From contig NC_083395.1 in the NCBI RefSeq assembly GCF_030864355.1, forward strand, positions 434,001 through 498,000: DNA of 64,000 nucleotides, in the 5' to 3' direction. Source of the stretch: Cutaneotrichosporon cavernicola (Eukaryota; Basidiomycota; Tremellomycetes; Trichosporonales; Trichosporonaceae). Made by a program: the position numbers and the translations under genes. Positions 57,810-64,000 of the stretch are shown one piece after another (position 1 is the stretch's first letter; every line of letters starts with the position of its first letter). Under the pieces are notes generated by a model, which was given only the letters and a program-made list of their open reading frames with translations, was not told the origin of the DNA and did no database searches.

Positions 57810-58814
57810 ATGTTCGGCGCGATTGTTGCGGGCCGCCTGGTCCAGACAAACCTGCAGCGCATGTGAGTGGTTTCAACACCTTGAGCTGGGAAGGTGCAGG
57901 AGAGTGGAGGTGGAGGTGACTGAACACCTCGGTGATGACCATGACTCGACTAACACCAGCGACGACACGCACTTTGTGTTCACCCTCGAGAGACCGTATG
58001 ACATCAATCACCTTACCGTCTTCCTAACTGGCGAGAGTAGGTCCAAACGCAACGGAGCTGACCCAGTGCCCTTCCCCGACGGATATGGAGCGACGGTACA
58101 CTTTGCCTGGCCGGGGGGCGAGTATTTCCTGCTCGGGACGTGAGTGCTAGTTGGGCAGTCTGGCAAGGCTGTCGGACGCGCTGTGTCAGCTTCCCCGTTC
58201 GTTTACTCACGCAGCCTCACAAACGCCCGCCCATCGGCCATCTACAAGGTCCGCGGACACCTCCCACCAGGCGTCGCGCCTGGAACTGTCGCAAACGCGC
58301 CCGCGCAGCTCGGTATCGAGGTGGCTACTCTTGGGGCGGTCGAGACGGCCGCGCAGGCTAGCGCGGTGCAGACTGGGAAGGGTCGCGAGGTGGCGCAGCG
58401 CGTCGATGTCAGTCTGGTGGCGCAGAAGATTGTCAAGAATGTGAGTTGCGAGTGCTGGTCTGCCTTTCTCGTCTACCTTCCTCGAGTACGCATCTCTCCC
58501 ACCTGCTTCCCCGCCTCTCCACCATGTCCAACTACTCCCCCTACATCACAATTCAGGCACTTTGGTCTTAACACCCCTACCCCGCAGCCCAACCCCGCAG
58601 CCCGCCAAACCCCGTGGCTCACCCCGCGGCATCGTCGCTTCGCTCCTCGGTCGCTAACGCGCAGCTCTTCAACTACCTCCACTCGTTCGGCGGCGACGTC
58701 AAGCTCACGCCCGACACGCCCATCCCACTCTCCGTCTTTCAGCGCTGGTACGACAACTTCAACCGCAAGATCACCAACGACTCTGGCGCGGCCTTCCTCG
58801 ACCGCGAAGACTAG
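57810..58814 (+). CDS. OPI10: Hikeshi/OPI10 family Hsp70 nuclear-import carrier
   Basis: Five exons, 57810-57862, 57960-58036, 58067-58139, 58215-58440 and 58665-58814, give 192 aa, a normal family length. The start MFGAIVAGRLVQTNLQ is a signature of the family. FPDGYGATVHFAWPGGEYFL, TNARPSAIYKVRG and the C-terminal FNYLHSFGG and FQRWYDNFNRKI are all conserved. Hikeshi binds FG-nucleoporins and Hsp70-ATP and carries Hsp70 into the nucleus under heat stress; the yeast name comes from an inositol-related phenotype. Introns are 97, 30, 75 and 224 nt; the 30 nt intron (58037-58066) is among the smallest here. The stop is 46 bases from the convergent CSL4 stop, so 3' UTRs must overlap. Confidence 0.95.
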
Positions 58815-58860
58815 CCAACTATTGTACATGCATGTTATCTGTCTATCCTCTATCCGACAG

Positions 58861-59588
58861 CTACACATCCTCTGGCTTGGCGACCTTGCGCTTCTCTGTG
58901 CGGCCAGTCCCAGGGTCCTCCATCTCCTGGTACGAGATGGACAGGAGGGGGTTACCTCGGATCAGCTCATCCTTCCATAGTCTTACCATCTTCAGAGACG
59001 GCGTATACCACGCCGAGCTCGTTTGCCGCGGTGGAGAGATAATAGCTCCTCGCGTCGCCGAGCGAAATGACTTTGGCCTTGACGATGTCGCCGAGGCGGA
59101 AACACTCGCCCATGCGCACCTTGTCGCGCTCCGTCAGGCTCGAGTCAGCTTATTCCAACCGGTCAGCTCACCGGATATCCGAAACGCGCACGACCCCAGT
59201 GATCTCCTCTGTCGACTCAGCGACGGGGCGGTCATTGACAATCTGGATAGTGATGCTCGCTTGTGTCGGCGAGAGGCGCGAGACCTGACATTAGCTCCCT
59301 CCCAAGTAATAAGCTACCGGGCCCATGACGATCGCGCCGATGTCAGGCACCGCGCCGGCGTCTTGTTTCCCCGCGACGCTAACGATCTGATGTTAGATAA
59401 AACCAGACAAGTGGCGGAGGAAGGTCAGAAGAAGGCAGTTGACGCACCGAGCCATCGCGCACTGGCCGCCCGATAACGGAAGCGAGGATGCGCCCATCGC
59501 TCTCATAGCACCCCACACCACACTGAGGAAGGGGTGTGGTGTTGAAGGCAGCTGGGAGGGGCTGGCCGGGGAGAAGTATTTGGGACAT
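58861..59588 (-). CDS. CSL4: Exosome cap subunit CSL4 (EXOSC1)
   Basis: Five exons, 59588-59448, 59386-59318, 59284-59172, 59138-58987 and 58955-58861, give 189 aa. The N-terminal domain (LLPGQPLPAAF ... GCYESDGRILASVIGRP) is typical of CSL4, then an S1-type RNA-binding domain (DIGAIVMGPVSRLSPTQASI, VVRVSDIR, GDIVKAKVISLGDARSYYLS) and a zinc-ribbon-like end that here keeps NPLLSISYQEMEDP but lacks an obvious Cys pair. CSL4 is one of three cap proteins of the RNA exosome. Introns are 61, 33, 33 and 31 nt; two use GAG acceptors (CTGACTCGAG, CTGATCCGAG). Confidence 0.92.
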
Positions 59589-60911
59589 GATGATGAGATG
59601 ATGAGCGAGGTGTTGATGATGTGCGACAGCTGAGGAAGGCAAGTGGAGGGCCTCCACCCACAAAGTTGACAGCTGCAGTTTGATTCCGCTCCTGCCTGTC
59701 TTGGATGCAGATCGTGCAGATGTTAGAATGGTTCAAGTGGAGGTACCGGATCGCGTTTGAGACAAGCCAGATAGGCATACATCCATGACATACCTGTGAG
59801 CAATTGCAGTACGCGTCTGTGAGCTACACCTGCAGCACGGGTTCCCGTCGACGCATTCCTATTCTGGCTCGCTTCACTGGTAGAGAGGTCCTAATAGATC
59901 TGGCAGACTGCCGGCCACCTCCCAAATCCCTGGAAGCCTGGAGGCCCCGCATCACGTTTCGGGCTTACGCTCCAGCTTGCTGAGTGATGTGTGTGCCACT
60001 GTCTTCTACCAGCTCGACTGGGAAAGGCATTCGCTACCTCTGTTCCAAGATGGTAGGCAACCCACAAACGAGTGCGACACGACCAGGAAACAGGCGGAGG
60101 TTAGGATTAACGGCTTCCTTTCTCGTTATGCGATTGTTAGACTTCAGATCCGTCAGACAGTAACCGCCAAATGACACTATGACATTAGCAATCAAACAAT
60201 CTGACTAGAATTTGTCGGCTCGCGTTACATCTCACCACGAGGCACCTGAAACTGATCGACTGCACACAGAAGCTAATCTACACCCGCATGAATCGGAGAC
60301 ATACCTCCACTGTCTGTAGAGCAGGAGATCAGTGGCTACTGTATGGCTGCCCACTAACCCGCTGTTAACGGGTGAGGGGTGAGTGACCGATGACGGGCAT
60401 AACGACCTGGAGGGGTTGGAAAACGGAGTCGCAAAGTTGGAGATGTCAACAAAGAGGGAATGTGCCACGTTCGGCATTTTAAGCGGCAGTGGTCATTTTG
60501 TCATTGTAGGTATTCAGCAAGTGCCGGCGGCAAGCTTATTTTGGTGAAGCGGGGTTGAACGGGCCGGCACGGCAATTGACACACCAAACAGGGTGGCCGT
60601 GCGGCATCCGCATCCGCTTTACTTGTCCCCAGCCGCTGCCCCGCCCAGCCGCCTACCCGCCCCAGGCCGTCACCTACTGCTAACCCCACCCTGGCTATGC
60701 CTGGTCACCCTCGTCACCCCACCCAGGGCCTCACATGGCCCTCACCCAGACTCACATTTGGAGATTCGGCCCAGTCCCCACCCTACACACAAGCCCACCA
60801 ACTGATGTTCTACCACATGTGAGCAAGAGCCACAGTGCAAGAGGAAGACGTATCCAGCTGATCATCTTCAATCCTTTCCTCATCATCTCCACTTGTCATC
60901 TCACCATCAAC
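59589..60911. promoter_or_regulatory. Divergent intergenic CSL4 / LAT1
   Basis: About 1.3 kb. The middle (59800-60500) is less GC-rich; the last 300 bases before LAT1 are CCA/CACC-rich leader sequence. No gene with coding character was found on either strand. Confidence 0.4.
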
Positions 60912-62807
60912 ATGCTTCGCCTGGCCACTGTCGCACGGCGCACCGCCATCACCTCTGCTTATGCTCGCAGTGAGTATTCAAAAGCCAGATCCGCACCAAA
61001 CCAGGGACCACGATGGAAAGCATCGCGCGGAAAGGATTCGCCCAATCTGCGCCCTGCAGATGTGCGAGGACCGCGGTCAAGGTAGATGCAGTCAGTTTGG
61101 GGACAGGCTTAACGGAGCTGTTGCCACAGATGTCTCTGCCTCCACTGCGAGTCATATTGTCGCCCATTACGCTGTCCAACTGCTTTTGAGGGAAGCTGGA
61201 AACAGTCCCGCTCACCTTCCCTCCAACCCAGCGGCTAGCGTGAGGATCCGCTAACATCAGACTTCCACGCATCGGCCGCAGTGGCCGCGCTGGAGAAGTT
61301 CAAGATGCCCGCCATGTCGCCAACCATGACCGAGGGCGGCATCGCAGCGTGGAGGAAGAAGGAGGGCGAGGCCTTCTCGGCTGGCGATGTGCTCCTCGAG
61401 ATTGAGACGGACAAGGCGACTATCGACGTCGAGGCGCAGGACGACGGTGTGCTCGCCAAGATTGTCGTAAGTCGGGAGCTACCCACCAGACAAAGGATCC
61501 AACTGACAAACGCAGAAGCAGGACGGCTCGAAGGGCATCCCAATCGGGAGCACAATCGCTATTGTTGCTGAGGAGGGCGACGACCTCTCGGGGGCGGACG
61601 CGCTCGCGAGCCAGGCCGACGACGTTGCCCCGCCCGTGCCGCGCGAGGACGACACACCGGCTGCCCAGGCCGAGGCGCCCAAGCAGGCCGAGGCCCCCAA
61701 GAAGGAGGAAGCGCCCAAGAAGGAGGAGAAGCCTGCAGCCAAGGCATCGTCGGGCGGCGACAAGCCCACTTTCTTCGCCACTCCAATCGCCCGCAAGATT
61801 GCGCTCGAGAAGGGTGTGCCTCTTGGCCAGATCAAGGGCTCCGGCCCTGGTGGCCTTATCCAGAGGGTGGGTCACCTGTTTGGCACTATGCTGCCTTCCC
61901 CCTTGCGCAGAGCTAACCGCAGTCCGACGTCGAGGCCTACAAGGGTGCTGCTGCCCCCGCTGCTGCTTCTGCGGCCGCGGCCGCGCCTTCCGCAGCCGAG
62001 TTCGAGGACGTGGCCGTCACGAACATGCGGAGGGTTATCGGCACCCGCCTCACAGAGAGCAAGCAACAGGTTCCCCACTATTACGTCACCGTCGAGGTCA
62101 ACATGGACCGTCTGCTCAAGCTCCGCCAGGTGTTCAACAAGGCCAGCGAGGGCAAGTCCAAGCTCTCGGTCAACGACTTTATCGTCAAGGCTTCGGCGCT
62201 GGCGCTTGGTGACGTGCCTGAGGCCAACTCGTCGTGGTTGGGAGACAAGATCCGGACGTGAGTAGCAAACGAGTGGAGCACACGCACGAGGCGTAGCCGC
62301 GCTCCAAACGAGTGGAGAACACGCACGAGGCGTAGCCGCGCTCCATTTATACACCGGCCCTGCTAACGTGTCAGGTACAAGAACGCCGACATCTCGGTCG
62401 CCGTGGCCACCCCTACCGGCTTGATCACTCCCATCGTCAAGGACGCCGGCTCCAAGGGCCTCGCGACCATCAGCGCCGAGACCAAGGCGCTCGCGACCAA
62501 GGCGCGCGACGGCAAGCTCAAGCCTGAAGAGTACCAGGGCGGCACGTTCACCATCTCCAACCTGGGCATGTTCGGCGTGAGCCACTTCACGGCCATCATC
62601 AACTCCCCGCAGTCGTGCATCCTTGCTATCGGCGGAACGACGCAGAAGCTCGTGCCCGCACCCGAGGAGGAGAAGGGATTCAAGGTCGTCAACGTCATGA
62701 ACGTCACCCTCTCGAGTGACCACCGGACTGTCGACGGTGCCGTTGCAGCTCGCTGGCTCGGCGCGTTCAAGGGATACATGGAGCAGCCTCTGACGTTCAT
62801 GCTCTAG
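60912..62807 (+). CDS. LAT1: Dihydrolipoamide acetyltransferase, E2 of pyruvate dehydrogenase
   Basis: Five exons, 60912-60969, 61261-61466, 61516-61866, 61923-62257 and 62375-62807, give 460 aa. A mitochondrial presequence ([19 protein letters not shown]) is followed by one lipoyl domain ([15 protein letters not shown]; lipoylated Lys about residue 71 in [12 protein letters not shown]), an Ala/Pro/Lys-rich linker ([15 protein letters not shown]), the E1/E3-binding domain ([17 protein letters not shown] ... GSGPGGLI) and the catalytic domain with VSVNDF-like [27 protein letters not shown] and the active-site DHRTVDG (His about residue 433). It transfers acetyl groups to CoA in the mitochondrial matrix. 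Intron 1 is 291 nt; intron 4 (117 nt) contains a 39-base tandem duplication. Confidence 0.96.
62267..62344 (+). repeat. Two 39-base tandem units in LAT1 intron 4
   Basis: Units 62267-62305 and 62306-62344 differ at a single base (GAGCAC / GAGAAC). They lie just after the donor at 62258 and contain the GCGTAGCCGCGCTCC word. The length and high identity indicate a recent slip or duplication. Confidence 0.95.
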
Positions 62808-63235
62808 GCGGGGGTGTTAGATACCTCGGGAGATGCAGATAGTATGTTACGGCGGTGGGGGGGGGGGGAGGGGAGGTTGTTGGTGCCCTGTCTGGTGGCG
62901 TGTGTGGTGGCGGGCTGGGCGACTGACTGCGATGCTGGAGGTGGAGCGAGACAAGGTGGCGCTCGCACTGACCGCATCGACCATGGAGCGACCTGACCAC
63001 ATCACACACGGAGCGAAAGGGGTATACGCTCCAAACAAGCTGTGCTGATGGCAGATGCGAGGCATTCTGGTGCTTGTTCTTGCCAGTTGATGACCTGCCG
63101 TTGATGGCAGCAAGAGTCCTTGTGGCAGACGCATCAGGCCAACCAAGCGCAAGGATAAAGCAGCGTACCCTCGCGCTCACTCTGTTCACTAACTACCCAC
63201 CTGTCCTCATCCAACTCACATCCTGCCACTGTATC
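62808..63235. promoter_or_regulatory. Intergenic LAT1 / right-edge gene
   Basis: About 430 bases between co-directional genes, with a G-run (62853-62868) in the LAT1 3' flank. No gene seen. Confidence 0.4.
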
Positions 63236-64000
63236 ATGGCCTCAGTCCCCGGTATCCTTCTCGACTCCTTCATAGACGCAGCCGACACGCGCCTCCCTGA
63301 TACCCTCCCAACCTGTGAGGAACTTCACACCCTCAAACCACTGGGCAACCTCTCTCGGAAGAAGGTCCGCGCCATCTTCGGGGCGCTCGAGTACGCGTGG
63401 CGCGAGGTCATGGGCGAATACTCGCCGTCCCCTGTGCTTATCGAGTTGTTGTTCAAGCGGCCGAGGAGCGCGGATGAGGCACTGGGAGTCTACCTCCAGA
63501 CGCTGTTGGAGGAGGAGGAGAGGCGCGCTGAGGCTGGAGACGAGGAAGAGGAGGAGGAAGAAGAGGCTGAGAAGAGAGAGGAGGAGGACAAGGATGAAAG
63601 GGGGTGGCGGCAGGAGGAAGGGGAGAACTGCCGGGAGATGGAGCACTTCGGCAAATACCAAGAGGAGAAGGGGGGATGTGACGAGCTTGACGTCTACGAG
63701 CCGGAGGACGAGGAGGAGGCGACGGCTGAGGAGGAGTGGACGACTGAGGAGGGGTGGACGGGGGAGTGGCACGCGACAGAGGTTGAAGAGACAGAGGCGA
63801 CAGAGGTAGAGGACTCGGTGGACGGTACGGAACAGTTTCATCCTGAAAATGACCAGTCAGCCCTCGAACAGCCCAAGATGAACGCTCCTGCAGTCATAAT
63901 ACAGCCCCTGGAGACGCCCAAGACCTCATCCAACCTCTCCATCCTCTACCCTGACCCCACCCAACCGAACCATGCCGACCAAGCCCTCCTCAACGACTGG
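63236..64000 (+). CDS. Unidentified acidic protein, C-terminus beyond window
   Basis: From ATG 63236 the frame stays open for 255 codons to the window end. The start MASVPGILLDSFIDAADTRL follows leader-like sequence and TATC context. Residues 1-95 look folded and mostly helical (EELHTLKPLGNLSRKKVRAI, YAWREVMGEY, PVLIELLFKR, ALGVYLQTLLEE). Then a long Glu-rich low-complexity region begins (EEEEEEEEAEKREEE, EEWTTEEGWTGEW), followed by a Pro/Ser/Asn-rich part. I recognise no family. The long open frame with a plausible start supports a real gene, but the acidic tract could keep a false frame open, and introns beyond the edge are unknown. Confidence 0.65.
   Translation, partial: MASVPGILLDSFIDAADTRLPDTLPTCEELHTLKPLGNLSRKKVRAIFGALEYAWREVMGEYSPSPVLIELLFKRPRSADEALGVYLQTLLEEEERRAEAGDEEEEEEEEAEKREEEDKDERGWRQEEGENCREMEHFGKYQEEKGGCDELDVYEPEDEEEATAEEEWTTEEGWTGEWHATEVEETEATEVEDSVDGTEQFHPENDQSALEQPKMNAPAVIIQPLETPKTSSNLSILYPDPTQPNHADQALLNDW

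Overview
The window looks like an ordinary euchromatic stretch of a GC-rich basidiomycete yeast chromosome, most likely Tremellomycetes and probably a Trichosporonales relative. Reasons: intron-rich genes with very short introns (many 28-36 nt, GTRNGT donors, CTRAC branch points a few bases before the acceptor), a CAP10/GT90-family relic, and proteins with a Cryptococcus-like character. This is inference; no species can be fixed from the sequence alone. I see no tRNA, rRNA, transposon, CRISPR or prokaryote-type feature.

Left to right: an unidentified RGR-rich C-terminus (+, cut by the window edge); a securin-like KEN/D-box protein (-); EGD1, the beta subunit of NAC (+); a decayed CAP10/GT90 glycosyltransferase (-) carrying a long TCC microsatellite; a gene-poor 1.9 kb; phospholipase D (+); pantothenate kinase (+); a protein O-mannosyltransferase (+); an unknown single-pass surface protein (-); a DCAF-type WD40 protein (-) head-to-head with NOC2 (+); ERG3 sterol C-5 desaturase (-); a PH-like disordered protein (-); a small decayed secreted-protein candidate (-); a three-LIM paxillin-like protein (-); an alpha-arrestin with nine tail repeats (+); a ROM2-type Rho GEF (+); the HRD1 ubiquitin ligase (+); a NOPCHAP1-like protein (+); RACK1/ASC1 (-) with two intronic U24 C/D snoRNAs; complex I subunit NDUFA2 (+); a CaM-kinase (-); OPI10/Hikeshi (+); exosome CSL4 (-); pyruvate dehydrogenase E2 LAT1 (+); and an acidic protein running off the right edge (+).

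The genes do not form a metabolic or biosynthetic cluster. They are housekeeping and signalling genes: translation and ribosome biogenesis (EGD1, NOC2, RACK1, CSL4, NOPCHAP1-like), cell wall and Rho signalling (ROM2, LIM protein, PMT), secretory quality control (HRD1), lipid metabolism (PLD1, ERG3, pantothenate kinase) and mitochondria (NDUFA2, LAT1). Head-to-head pairs sharing intergenic regions of about 0.4-0.75 kb are securin/EGD1, DCAF/NOC2, RACK1/NDUFA2 and CMK1/OPI10.

Exon structures were built by hand from splice signals. Every multi-exon CDS with both ends in the window sums to a whole number of codons. The most notable signals are the paired U24 snoRNAs in consecutive RACK1 introns, the CAP10-family relic, the extremely small introns (some stopless and a multiple of three, some with NAGNAG acceptors) and the arrestin tail repeats. 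I found no convincing new multi-gene system.
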